Assembly (NCBI GenBank): GCA_003694425.1 | Contig: RFJX01000041.1 | Location: 1-6,083 of the forward strand | Direction: 5' to 3' | DNA from: Gammaproteobacteria bacterium | GTDB taxonomy: Bacteria > Pseudomonadota > Gammaproteobacteria > J113 | DNA length: 6,083 bases | In this document: positions 1-5,571 of the stretch, one piece after another | Layout of the letters: each line of letters starts with the position of its first letter | Numbering within the stretch: position 1 is the first letter of the stretch | Position numbers and translations under genes: made by a program | Notes under the pieces: model-generated | Told to the model about the DNA's origin: nothing | The model's input: the letters and a program-made list of their open reading frames with translations, nothing else | The model's database searches: none

Positions 1-1173
1 CAGCCACAGACCCGGAAGGGCCACCAGGAAGCTGAGAAGAAAGAACCAGACCCAGCCGGCAGCGGCCGCCAGTTCCCCTGCCGGTGGTCCGGCCAGGACC
101 CTGCCCAGCGCCGCGAGCGCCGACAGCAGGGCATACTGGGTGGCGCTGTAGTGGTGGTCACAGAGGGCCATCAGCAGGGCGACGAAGGCGGCGGTGCCCA
201 TGCCACCGGCCAGGTTTTCGGCCACCACCACCACCGCCATGCCGAGGGCGTTCTTGCCGTGCAGCGCCAGCGCCCAGAACCCGAGGTTGGTGACGGCCTG
301 CAGCAGGCCGAACCAGAGCAGGGAACGGAACAGGCCGATCCGGGCGAGCAGCGCCCCGCCACCCAGCGCGCCCAGGAGGGTGGCGACCAGGCCCGCCCCC
401 TTGGCCACAACGCCCACCTCCGCCGCGCTGAAACCGAGTTCGCGGATGAGGAAGGCAATGGTCAGGGTGCCGGCGAAGGCGTCTCCCAGCTTGTAGAGTA
501 CGATCATGGCGAGCAGGGCGGTGGCCTGCGGCCTGGCCAGCAATCCCTGCAGGGGACCGACGACCGCCTCTTTCAGGCTCCGGGGCGCAGTGGCGGCGTA
601 GAGGGGTGCCGGAGCCGTGAGGGTGGCCAGGATCCCGGCTGACATCGCCAACGCCATGCAGAGATAGGTGGCGGACCAGCCGATCCGGTCGGAGAGGATC
701 AGCGCCAGGGCCCCGGAGACCAGCATGCCAAGCCGGTATCCGGTGACGTTCAGGGCCGCCCCCAGTCCCCGTTCGGGCGGGGGGAGCAGATCGGTCCGAT
801 AGGCGTCGATCACGATGTCGTGGCTGGCGGAGGCGAAGGCGAGCAGCAGGGCGAGGAACCCCAGCAGCCACAGTCCTCCATCGACGCCACACAGCGCCAT
901 CGCGACCAGTACCAGCATCAGCGAGCCCTGCCAGAGCAGGACCCAGCCGCGCCTGCGATCGAGCCAGGGCGGGGAATATCGATCCAGCAGGGGGGACCAG
1001 AGGAACTTCAGGGTATAGGGCAGGCCGGCCAGGGCGAACAGCCCGATCCGCTCGATCGCCACCCCCTCGACCGTCAGCCAGGCCTGCAGGGTCCCCGAGG
1101 AGAGTGCCAGCGGGAGGCCGGAGGCGAAGCCCAGCGGCAGGAGCAGTCCGAGGCGGCGGGCCGCTCCCGGCAC
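1..1173 (-). CDS. ampG: AmpG-family muropeptide MFS permease, 3' end cut by window
   Basis: Inner-membrane major facilitator that, in known AmpG proteins, imports anhydromuropeptides released during cell-wall turnover for recycling and for beta-lactamase induction signalling. I translated 391 residues by hand from the minus strand with no stop; the end lies beyond position 1. Family landmarks appear in order: SGLPLALSSGTLQAW (about residues 18-32), KFLWSPLLDR (56-65), HDIVIDAYRTDLLP (118-131), ERGLGAALNVTGYR (134-147), YKLGDAFAGTLT (227-238) and ENLAGGMGTAAFVALL (319-334), separated by hydrophobic helices. E. coli AmpG is about 490 residues and many homologues are shorter, so the last helices are missing here. 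The start is uncertain: no ATG is available. GTG at 1173 has a purine-rich stretch 10-13 bases upstream and is preferred. GTG at 1221 would add 16 residues including a run of glycines encoded by a G-tract. It is divergent from the CYTH gene; nothing suggests a functional link. Confidence 0.9.
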   Translation of the reverse strand, partial: MPGAARRLGLLLPLGFASGLPLALSSGTLQAWLTVEGVAIERIGLFALAGLPYTLKFLWSPLLDRYSPPWLDRRRGWVLLWQGSLMLVLVAMALCGVDGGLWLLGFLALLLAFASASHDIVIDAYRTDLLPPPERGLGAALNVTGYRLGMLVSGALALILSDRIGWSATYLCMALAMSAGILATLTAPAPLYAATAPRSLKEAVVGPLQGLLARPQATALLAMIVLYKLGDAFAGTLTIAFLIRELGFSAAEVGVVAKGAGLVATLLGALGGGALLARIGLFRSLLWFGLLQAVTNLGFWALALHGKNALGMAVVVVAENLAGGMGTAAFVALLMALCDHHYSATQYALLSALAALGRVLAGPPAGELAAAAGWVWFFLLSFLVALPGLWL

Positions 1174-1183
1174 GCGGTACTCG

Positions 1184-1203
1184 CCCCCTCCCCCCGCCCC
1201 CCC
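1184..1203 (-). other. G-rich tract with G-quadruplex potential upstream of ampG
   Basis: Read on the minus strand, the tract is G7-C-G6-A-G5, followed 10 bases later by the preferred ampG GTG start. Splitting the seven-G run gives four runs of at least three G with one-base loops, which fits the usual pattern for an intramolecular G-quadruplex. The tract also contains the only Shine-Dalgarno-like purines for ampG (GGAGG at 1191-1187). Whether it folds in DNA or in the ampG leader RNA is inference. The long G runs could also be prone to slippage. Confidence 0.55.
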
Positions 1204-1212
1204 TTTTGCGGC

Positions 1213-1218
1213 TATGCT
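1213..1218 (+). promoter_or_regulatory. Weak -10-like element (TATGCT) before the CYTH gene
   Basis: TATGCT matches four of six bases of the sigma-70 -10 consensus and lies about 60 bases before the CYTH start. No convincing -35 hexamer is found 16-18 bases upstream, where the sequence is almost pure C. I found no good candidate on the opposite strand for ampG. This is the best promoter candidate in the 104-base divergent region 1174-1277, and it is weak. Confidence 0.2.
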
Positions 1219-1277
1219 CACGAAACGCCCCGGCTCATCCCGGAGGGATTTCCATCAACTGGCAGGGCAGAACCGAC

Positions 1278-1757
1278 ATGGCACACGAGATCGAACGCAA
1301 GTTCCTGCTCAGGGACGACAGCTGGCGTGACGCGGTGCAACGCAGCGAGCGCTATCGTCAGGGTTATCTGGCCAATACCGACCGCTGCTCGGTACGCGTC
1401 AGGATCGCCGACGGGCAGGCCTGGCTCAACATCAAGAGCGCCACCCTCGGCGTCCGGCGCCGTGAGTACGAATTTCCCGTTCCCGTGGAGGAAGCGGAGG
1501 AGATCCTGGAGCACCTCTGCATGCGTCCATTCATCGAGAAGGTCCGCCACTTCGTCGAATACCGGGGCCACACCTGGGAGATCGACGAGTTCGAGGGCGA
1601 AAACGCCGGTCTGGTGGTCGCAGAGATCGAGCTGGAGGACGAGGAGGCACCAGTACCCCTGCCCCCCTGGATCGGCGCCGAGGTGAGCGACGACCGGCGC
1701 TACTACAACGCCTGTCTGATCGAACACCCCTATACCACCTGGGCAAGAGAGGGCTGA
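1278..1757 (+). CDS. Stand-alone CYTH domain protein (probable inorganic triphosphatase)
   Basis: A 159-residue protein consisting only of a CYTH / triphosphate tunnel metalloenzyme domain. These fold into a beta-barrel tunnel lined with charged residues and, with Mg or Mn, hydrolyse tripolyphosphate or nucleoside triphosphates; small bacterial members tested are mostly tripolyphosphatases. The signature ExExK is at residues 4-8 (EIERK). Other expected tunnel residues follow: RVR at 40-42, K53, the basic and acidic RREYE at 61-65, K88 and R90, EIDEF at 101-105, and the EIELE strand at 116-120. A DRRYYN tail at 139-144 resembles that of small bacterial homologues. There is no CHAD domain, unlike E. 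coli YgiF. The same frame is open further upstream with an ATG at 1104, but that would overlap ampG and add low-complexity sequence. Starting at 1278 puts ExExK at the extreme N-terminus, as is normal. The Shine-Dalgarno is weak (GCAGGG about 9 bases upstream). The exact substrate is not predictable. Confidence 0.92.
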   Translation: MAHEIERKFLLRDDSWRDAVQRSERYRQGYLANTDRCSVRVRIADGQAWLNIKSATLGVRRREYEFPVPVEEAEEILEHLCMRPFIEKVRHFVEYRGHTWEIDEFEGENAGLVVAEIELEDEEAPVPLPPWIGAEVSDDRRYYNACLIEHPYTTWAREG

Positions 1758-1768
1758 ACGTGCGCCAG

Positions 1769-1797
1769 GGCGGGCCGTCCGCGCGGGACGGCCCGCC
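1769..1797. terminator. Strong hairpin between convergent genes, probable bidirectional terminator
   Basis: A perfect 12-bp inverted repeat (GGCGGGCCGTCC at 1769-1780 and GGACGGCCCGCC at 1786-1797) with a 5-base loop occupies most of the 49-base gap between the stop codons of the CYTH gene and the OFA transporter gene. The stem is very GC-rich and symmetric, so it can form in RNA from either strand. There is no U-tract on either side, so it is not a textbook intrinsic terminator; it may stop transcription weakly or protect mRNA 3' ends. Confidence 0.6.
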
Positions 1798-1806
1798 GCC
1801 ACCGGC

Positions 1807-3525
1807 TCAGCTGTGACCGTCGCTGTTGGCGACCTCCTCCGGCGTCATGTGATGCTTCGGATGGACCGGTCGCATCAGGGCATTGGCGATCAGGGCGACG
1901 ACGAGCAGCGATGCCATCACGTACATCGGCGTGTTGTAGAGGCTGCTGGTGGGGTCGACCGTGCCCGGAGGGGCGATGCTCATCAGCTTGGCGATGGTCA
2001 CCGTCTTGGCCTCCACCAGGGCGTCGAGCTGGTCGATGCCGGCGCCGAAGGTGCGTTCGAACACCGCTGGATCGATCCGCTCGACCAGCTTCGTGATCGC
2101 CTCCTTCATCGAGGACTCCCGCAGGCTGGTGATGATCAGCGGTCCCAGTACCCCGGCGGTGCTCCAGGCGGTCAGCAGGCGGCCGTGGATGCCCCCCACG
2201 TACTTGGTGCCGAAGATGTCCGCCAGGTAGGCGGGAATGGTCGAGAAGCCCCCGCCGTACATGGTGAAGATGATCATGGTGGCGGCGTAGAAATAGACCA
2301 GCCAGACCACCGCGGGATGGGCGCTCACCTGCTGGGCGGTATAGGGGATCGAGAGGTAGAGCACCGTCCCCAGGGCGAAGAAGATGAAGTAGGTCCTCTT
2401 GCGCCCGATGTAGTCGGAGATGGACGCCCAGAAGAAACGCCCGACCATGTTGAACACGCTGATCATGACCACGTAGAAGGCGGCGAACTCGCTGTCGACG
2501 ATGGTCGGCAGGGTGGTCCCGAAGATCTCCTTCATCATGGTCTTGGCCACCCCGATCACCCCGATGCCTGCGGTGACGTTGAGGCAGAGCATCAGCCAGA
2601 GCTGGTAGAACTGCGGGGTCTTGAGGGCCTCGTCGATGTGGACGTGGTGCGGGGTAATCATGCGTCTGGCGGCGTGACTCTCGTCCGGCGGGGTCCAGCC
2701 CTCCGGTTTCCAGTCCTCGGCCGGGACCCGGTAGGAGAAGGAGGCGACGATCATGATCACGAAGTAGATGACACCCAGGGTGAAGAAGGTCTGGGCCACC
2801 CCGGTGCTGCCGGTGCCGACGAGATAGACCCCCTCCGGACCGGGGACGATCATGTTGGCCACGTCCTTGGCGGTGACCACCACCACCTCCTGCAGCTTGC
2901 CCCCGACCTCGGCCAGGCGCTTGCCCGCCTCGGTGACCAGGTTGACCTGGTCGACCGGCCCGAGGAACTCGGGCGGCTCGTAGTAGAAGCGGATGAAGTA
3001 TTCCTTGAGCGGGGCGCCTATCATCGCGCCGCCGCCGAAGCCCATGATGGCCATGCCGGTCGCCATCCCCCGGCGGTCCGGGAACCAGCGGATCAGCGTG
3101 CTGACGGGGGAGACATAGCCCAGGCCCAGGCCGCAGCCACCGAGCACGCCGTACCCCAGGTAGAGCAGCCAGAGCTGATGGGTGACGATGCCGAGACCGC
3201 CGACGAGGTAGCCGCCGCCCCACAGCGCCGCCGCCACCACCCCCACCATGCGGGGTCCCACCTTTTCGAGCCACTTGCCGGCGAAGGCGGCGGCCAGGCC
3301 GAGGAAGACGATCGCGGTGGTGAAGACCCACACCACCTCCCTGAGGTTCCAGTCTTCCGGCGCGCTGGCCACCACCCCGAACTGCTTGATCAGGGCCGGG
3401 TTGTAGATGCTCCAGGCATAGACCGAGCCGATGCACAGATGGACGGCGATGGCCGCCGGAGGCACCAGCCAGCGGTTGAAGCCGGGACCGGCGACGATGT
3501 GTTCTTTGGACAGCAGTCCAGCCAT
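1807..3525 (-). CDS. OFA-family (oxalate/formate antiporter type) MFS transporter with two extra loops
   Basis: A 572-residue inner-membrane carrier of the OFA branch of the major facilitator superfamily, which moves small carboxylates such as oxalate or formate in characterised members; this one's substrate is unknown. Family features are the opening RWLVPP...HLCIGSVYAWS (residues 18-39), the helix 2-3 loop FAGKWLEKVGPR (81-92), GLGLGYVSP and RWFPDRRGMATG (132-157), the second-half counterpart SDYIGRKR (370-377), and the helix 11 region IPAYLADIFGTKYVGG (430-445). The usual OFA length is about 400-430. The excess lies mainly in two hydrophilic insertions, about residues 173-242 and 467-532, that fall between predicted helices 5-6 and 11-12, plus a cytoplasmic linker at 266-300. 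From memory of OxlT, a lysine that binds oxalate in helix 11 would be near residue 454, which is Trp here; this argues against oxalate but is uncertain. The start is supported by a strong Shine-Dalgarno (GGAGG at 3536-3532, 6 bases before ATG); an upstream in-frame ATG at 3732 would run through the divergent promoter region. The C-terminus is histidine-rich. Confidence 0.92.
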   Translation of the reverse strand: MAGLLSKEHIVAGPGFNRWLVPPAAIAVHLCIGSVYAWSIYNPALIKQFGVVASAPEDWNLREVVWVFTTAIVFLGLAAAFAGKWLEKVGPRMVGVVAAALWGGGYLVGGLGIVTHQLWLLYLGYGVLGGCGLGLGYVSPVSTLIRWFPDRRGMATGMAIMGFGGGAMIGAPLKEYFIRFYYEPPEFLGPVDQVNLVTEAGKRLAEVGGKLQEVVVVTAKDVANMIVPGPEGVYLVGTGSTGVAQTFFTLGVIYFVIMIVASFSYRVPAEDWKPEGWTPPDESHAARRMITPHHVHIDEALKTPQFYQLWLMLCLNVTAGIGVIGVAKTMMKEIFGTTLPTIVDSEFAAFYVVMISVFNMVGRFFWASISDYIGRKRTYFIFFALGTVLYLSIPYTAQQVSAHPAVVWLVYFYAATMIIFTMYGGGFSTIPAYLADIFGTKYVGGIHGRLLTAWSTAGVLGPLIITSLRESSMKEAITKLVERIDPAVFERTFGAGIDQLDALVEAKTVTIAKLMSIAPPGTVDPTSSLYNTPMYVMASLLVVALIANALMRPVHPKHHMTPEEVANSDGHS

Positions 3526-3529
3526 TGTT

Positions 3530-3540
3530 CCCCTCCTCCC
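3530..3540 (-). promoter_or_regulatory. Strong ribosome binding site of the OFA transporter
   Basis: On the minus strand the sequence GGGAGGAGGGG precedes AACA and the ATG at 3525. GGAGG (3536-3532) is 6 bases from the start codon, close to ideal. This fixes the start and rejects the in-frame ATG 207 bases upstream. Confidence 0.85.
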
Positions 3541-3568
3541 GCCCGACGTGGGGGCTTGATGGTTTGTT

Positions 3569-3574
3569 ATTATC
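3569..3574 (-). promoter_or_regulatory. Candidate -10 element for the OFA transporter gene
   Basis: Minus-strand GATAAT (5 of 6 to TATAAT) sits in the only AT-rich patch of the intergenic region and would give a leader of about 37 bases. No clear -35 hexamer is seen 16-18 bases upstream. A 6-bp inverted repeat (GGGCCG, 7-base spacer, CGGCCC, at 3577-3595) covers the spacer region, where a repressor could act. Prediction from pattern only. Confidence 0.35.
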
Positions 3575-3576
3575 GA

Positions 3577-3595
3577 GGGCCGTCTCGTGCGGCCC
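3577..3595. repeat. Inverted repeat GGGCCG-N7-CGGCCC in the control region
   Basis: Perfect 6-bp arms at 3577-3582 and 3590-3595 with a 7-base spacer, immediately upstream of the candidate -10 of the OFA transporter gene. It could be an operator, or the base of an RNA hairpin if transcription starts further upstream. Chance occurrence in GC-rich DNA cannot be excluded. Confidence 0.35.
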
Positions 3596-3602
3596 GAATC
3601 CT

Positions 3603-3630
3603 CACCCGGGTGTTCCTCCTTGCCCGGGCA
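3603..3630. promoter_or_regulatory. Two 10-bp perfect palindromes with CCCGGG cores, possible operator pair
   Basis: CACCCGGGTG at 3603-3612 and TGCCCGGGCA at 3621-3630 are both perfect 10-bp palindromes sharing the CCCGGG core. Their centres are 18 bp apart, which is a little under two helical turns. They lie mid-way between the divergent OFA transporter and moaA genes. The paired arrangement suggests a dimeric regulator binding two sites, but no known consensus is recognised and GC-rich sequence makes such palindromes commoner by chance. Confidence 0.35.
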
Positions 3631-3645
3631 CCAGGCAGAGTGTAA

Positions 3646-3690
3646 TGGCACCGGCCGCCGGATGCCACGGCAGGGCCGTTGGGATATACT
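3646..3690 (+). promoter_or_regulatory. Candidate moaA-fdhD-tupB promoter with upstream dyad
   Basis: TATACT at 3685-3690 matches the -10 consensus at 5 of 6 positions and lies in a short AT-rich patch; transcription would start near 3697, giving a leader of about 35 bases. There is no good -35 hexamer. Instead a dyad TGGCA-N12-TGCCA (3646-3667) is centred at about -40.5 relative to that start, the position where activators that replace the -35 contact usually bind. The dyad does not match the FNR or ModE consensus as I know them. Both the promoter and the site are predictions. Confidence 0.4.
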
Positions 3691-3714
3691 TAGCAAATCA
3701 GTCGGATTAAGGCA

Positions 3715-3735
3715 ATGACCCGGGATCCCCAATGA
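3715..3735 (+). CDS. Possible six-codon leader ORF overlapping the moaA start
   Basis: ATG at 3715 opens a frame reading MTRDPQ whose TGA stop (3733-3735) overlaps the moaA ATG in an ATGA arrangement. moaA itself has almost no Shine-Dalgarno just upstream of its start, while AAGG lies 3 bases before the leader ATG, so ribosomes finishing the leader might re-initiate on moaA. The ORF is tiny and may be chance; no regulatory residue pattern is evident. Confidence 0.2.
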   Translation: MTRDPQ

Positions 3736-4727
3736 GCGAGCAGGGCCTCAGCGACCGTTTCGGAAGGCGAATCAACTATCTGCGCGTCTCGGTGACCGAC
3801 CGCTGCGATCTGCGCTGCATCTACTGCATGGCGGAGAAGATGACCTTCCTCCCGCGCGAGTCGCTCCTCAGCCTGGAGGAGATCGCCCGCATCTGCCGGG
3901 TCTTCGTCGAACTGGGCGTCACCAAGATCCGCTTCACCGGTGGCGAACCCCTGGTCCGTCGGGGGGTACTCAAGCTGTTCCGGGAGGTGGGCCGTCTGCC
4001 GGGGCTTGGCGAGATGGTCATGACCACCAACGGGACCCGGCTCGACCAGTACGCCCCGCACCTGAAGGAGGCCGGGATGCGCCGGCTCAATATCAGTCTG
4101 GACACCCTCAGGGCCGACCGCTTCCGCCGTATCAGCCGGGTCGGTGAGCTGGACCGGGTGCTTGCCGGGATCGAGGCGGCCCGGGAGGCGGGTTTCGCGC
4201 GGATCAAGCTCAACAGCGTGATCCTCGCCGGTCGCAACGAGGACGAGGTGCTGTCCCTGACCCGCTTCGCCGTCGAGCGGGGCCTCGACATCAGCTTCAT
4301 CGAGGAGATGCCACTGGGGGAGATCGAGGAACGGGACCGTGCCGAATCGTACTATTCCAGCGACGCCATCCGGGCGGATCTCGAAAGGGAATTCACCCTC
4401 CTGCCCAGCACCGACTCCACCGGCGGTCCCTCGCGCTACTACACCCTGGCCGGCACCGGGACCCGGGTGGGATTCATCTCGCCTCACAGCCACAACTTCT
4501 GCCATCTGTGCAACCGGGTCCGGCTGACCGTAGAGGGCCGGCTGCTGCTCTGTCTGGGGCATGAACATTCCGTCGACCTGCGCCGGGTCGTGCGGGAACA
4601 CCCGCGGGAAGACGAACCGCTGCGCCAGGCCATCATCGACTCCATGGCGATCAAGCCAGAGCGCCACGAATTCGACCTGGGCACCCGCCCCGTCCTGCGC
4701 CGGCACATGAACCACACCGGCGGCTGA
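3732..4727 (+). CDS. moaA: GTP 3',8-cyclase MoaA, first step of molybdopterin cofactor synthesis
   Basis: A 331-residue radical SAM enzyme that, in known members, converts GTP to 3',8-cyclo-7,8-dihydro-GTP, which MoaC turns into cyclic pyranopterin monophosphate. All hallmarks are present. The radical SAM cluster motif CxxxCxxC is C25, C29 and C32. The SAM-binding GGEP is at 70-73. MTTNGTRL (97-104) and the NISLDTL strand (120-126) follow. The C-terminal substrate-binding 4Fe-4S cluster ligands are C257, C260 and C274, with NRVRLT next to them (261-266). The C-terminal double glycine needed for activity ends the protein (MNHTGG). Length is normal. It is first in an operon with fdhD (4 bases apart) and tupB, so it may be a copy dedicated to a particular Mo/W enzyme; whether another moaA exists elsewhere cannot be seen. 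The start codon has a poor Shine-Dalgarno but the N-terminus [15 protein letters not shown] aligns as expected. Confidence 0.97.
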   Translation: MSEQGLSDRFGRRINYLRVSVTDRCDLRCIYCMAEKMTFLPRESLLSLEEIARICRVFVELGVTKIRFTGGEPLVRRGVLKLFREVGRLPGLGEMVMTTNGTRLDQYAPHLKEAGMRRLNISLDTLRADRFRRISRVGELDRVLAGIEAAREAGFARIKLNSVILAGRNEDEVLSLTRFAVERGLDISFIEEMPLGEIEERDRAESYYSSDAIRADLEREFTLLPSTDSTGGPSRYYTLAGTGTRVGFISPHSHNFCHLCNRVRLTVEGRLLLCLGHEHSVDLRRVVREHPREDEPLRQAIIDSMAIKPERHEFDLGTRPVLRRHMNHTGG

Positions 4728-4731
4728 TGCC

Positions 4732-5571
4732 ATGAACGCTCCGGCAAGGCCCCGGCTCAGCCAGTCGGGTCGTCCCCCTGTCCTCACCGCCGAGGCGATG
4801 AACGAGCGGGGCGAAACCGTGGTCCGCGGCATCGCCACCGAACGCCCCCTGACCATCTACCTCGACCGGCGGGAAGTGGTCACCCTGATGACCATCGGCC
4901 AGTATCCGGAACACCTGGTCCTGGGCTATCTGCGCAACCAGCGCCTGCTCGAGTCGCTCGAACAGGTCGAATCGGTCCAGGTCGACTGGGAGACCGGCGC
5001 CGCAGCTGTCACCACGCGGCAACCGGCAGCCACCGAAGACGAACGGCTCTCCCGGCGCACGGTGACCAGCGGTTGCGGTCAGGGCACCCTGTTCGGCAAC
5101 ATCCTCGAGGAGGTGGCCTCCACCCGCCTGCAGCCACCCCGCCTGCGGCAGTCGGACATCTACCGTCTCCTGCGCAGCGTGGCCCGCTACAACGAGATCT
5201 ACCGCCACGCCGGTGCCGTGCACAGCTGCGCCCTGTGCCACGGGGAGGAGATCATCTACTCGGTGGAGGATGTCGGCCGCCACAATGCCGTCGACACCAT
5301 CAGCGGAATGATGTGGATGGACGGCGTGGAGGGCGCCGACAAGCTCTTCTACACCACCGGCCGTCTGACCTCGGAGATGGTGATCAAGGTGGTCCAGATG
5401 AAAGTCCCGGTGCTGCTCTCCCGCTCCGGCATCACCCATGCCGGACTGGAGTACGCCAGGCGCTGCAACGTGCTGACCATCGCCCGGGCCAAGGGGCGGC
5501 ACTTTCTCGTCTATCATGGCGCCGGGAATGTCGTCCTGGACGAACCGGCGGGAGAGAGCGGCCCGGATTGA
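4732..5571 (+). CDS. fdhD: Formate dehydrogenase accessory sulfurtransferase FdhD, atypical cysteines
   Basis: A 279-residue FdhD-family protein. In E. coli, FdhD takes sulfur from IscS and transfers it to the molybdenum cofactor before insertion into formate dehydrogenase. Family features are the ERPLTIYLDR strand region (37-46), TIGQYPEHLVLGYL (54-67, matching the usual TPxDxExLAxGFL), SGCGQGT (113-119), AGAVHSCAL (160-168), the highly conserved EDVGRHNAVD (179-188), TTGRLTSEMVIK (208-219), SRSGIT (230-235) and a C-terminal IARAKGRHFLVYHG. It is odd in that the CxxC motif known from E. coli (C121, C124) reads C115-G-Q-G118, lacking the second cysteine. A new pair, C166 and C169 (CALC), occurs in the following conserved segment, where many FdhDs have small residues. 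The gene starts 4 bases after moaA, without a clear Shine-Dalgarno, implying translational coupling. The family call is firm; the effect of the cysteine change is not known to me. Confidence 0.95.
   Translation: MNAPARPRLSQSGRPPVLTAEAMNERGETVVRGIATERPLTIYLDRREVVTLMTIGQYPEHLVLGYLRNQRLLESLEQVESVQVDWETGAAAVTTRQPAATEDERLSRRTVTSGCGQGTLFGNILEEVASTRLQPPRLRQSDIYRLLRSVARYNEIYRHAGAVHSCALCHGEEIIYSVEDVGRHNAVDTISGMMWMDGVEGADKLFYTTGRLTSEMVIKVVQMKVPVLLSRSGITHAGLEYARRCNVLTIARAKGRHFLVYHGAGNVVLDEPAGESGPD
5551..5570 (+). promoter_or_regulatory. Ribosome binding site and TTG start of tupB inside the fdhD end
   Basis: GGAGAG at 5551-5556 precedes the TTG at 5568 by 11 bases; the TTG shares two bases with the fdhD TGA stop (5569-5571). 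In-frame ATG codons first appear about 80 residues into the permease, so this rare start is needed to include the conserved N-terminal helix. Confidence 0.65.

Noticed and set aside
158..892. A 244-codon minus-strand frame over ampG
   Set aside because: Out of frame with the recognisable AmpG motifs and highly Arg/Pro/Gly-rich. The AmpG frame itself is open from 1221 to the window edge but has no ATG start and no stop, so it is easily overlooked.
1104..1277. N-terminal extension of the CYTH gene from an in-frame ATG at 1104
   Set aside because: It would overlap ampG coding sequence and add Arg/Pro/Gly-rich residues before a motif that normally sits at the N-terminus.
1730..3436. A 568-codon open frame on the minus strand in another frame over the OFA transporter
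   Set aside because: Composition is Arg, Gly, Pro and His rich without motifs; it is a frame shadow of the real transporter gene.
1813..3645. A 610-codon open frame on the plus strand, antisense to the OFA transporter
   Set aside because: Its translation is dominated by His, Asp, Glu, Gly and Arg with no domain or hydrophobic pattern, which is what the opposite strand of GC-rich coding DNA gives. The minus-strand frame encodes a clear transporter with a strong ribosome site.
3645..3666. Sigma-54 promoter suggested by TGGCAC before moaA
   Set aside because: The required GC dinucleotide is not found 10 bases after the GG; the TGGCA is better explained as one arm of a dyad.
3722..3729. 8-bp palindrome GGGATCCC just before the moaA start
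   Set aside because: Too short to distinguish from chance in GC-rich DNA and not extended by flanking symmetry.
3600..3731. Molybdenum cofactor riboswitch in the moaA leader
   Set aside because: I could not recognise the multi-stem architecture, and the predicted transcript leader is only about 35 bases. A covariance-model search would settle it; a significant hit would overturn this rejection.
3526..3732. N-terminal extension of the OFA transporter to an ATG at 3732
   Set aside because: The added 69 residues are not membrane-like or conserved in appearance, would cover the whole divergent promoter region, and the strong Shine-Dalgarno at 3536-3532 marks the inner start.
3690..4856. A 388-codon minus-strand frame antisense to moaA
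   Set aside because: No recognisable domain, low-complexity composition, and moaA on the plus strand has all catalytic motifs.
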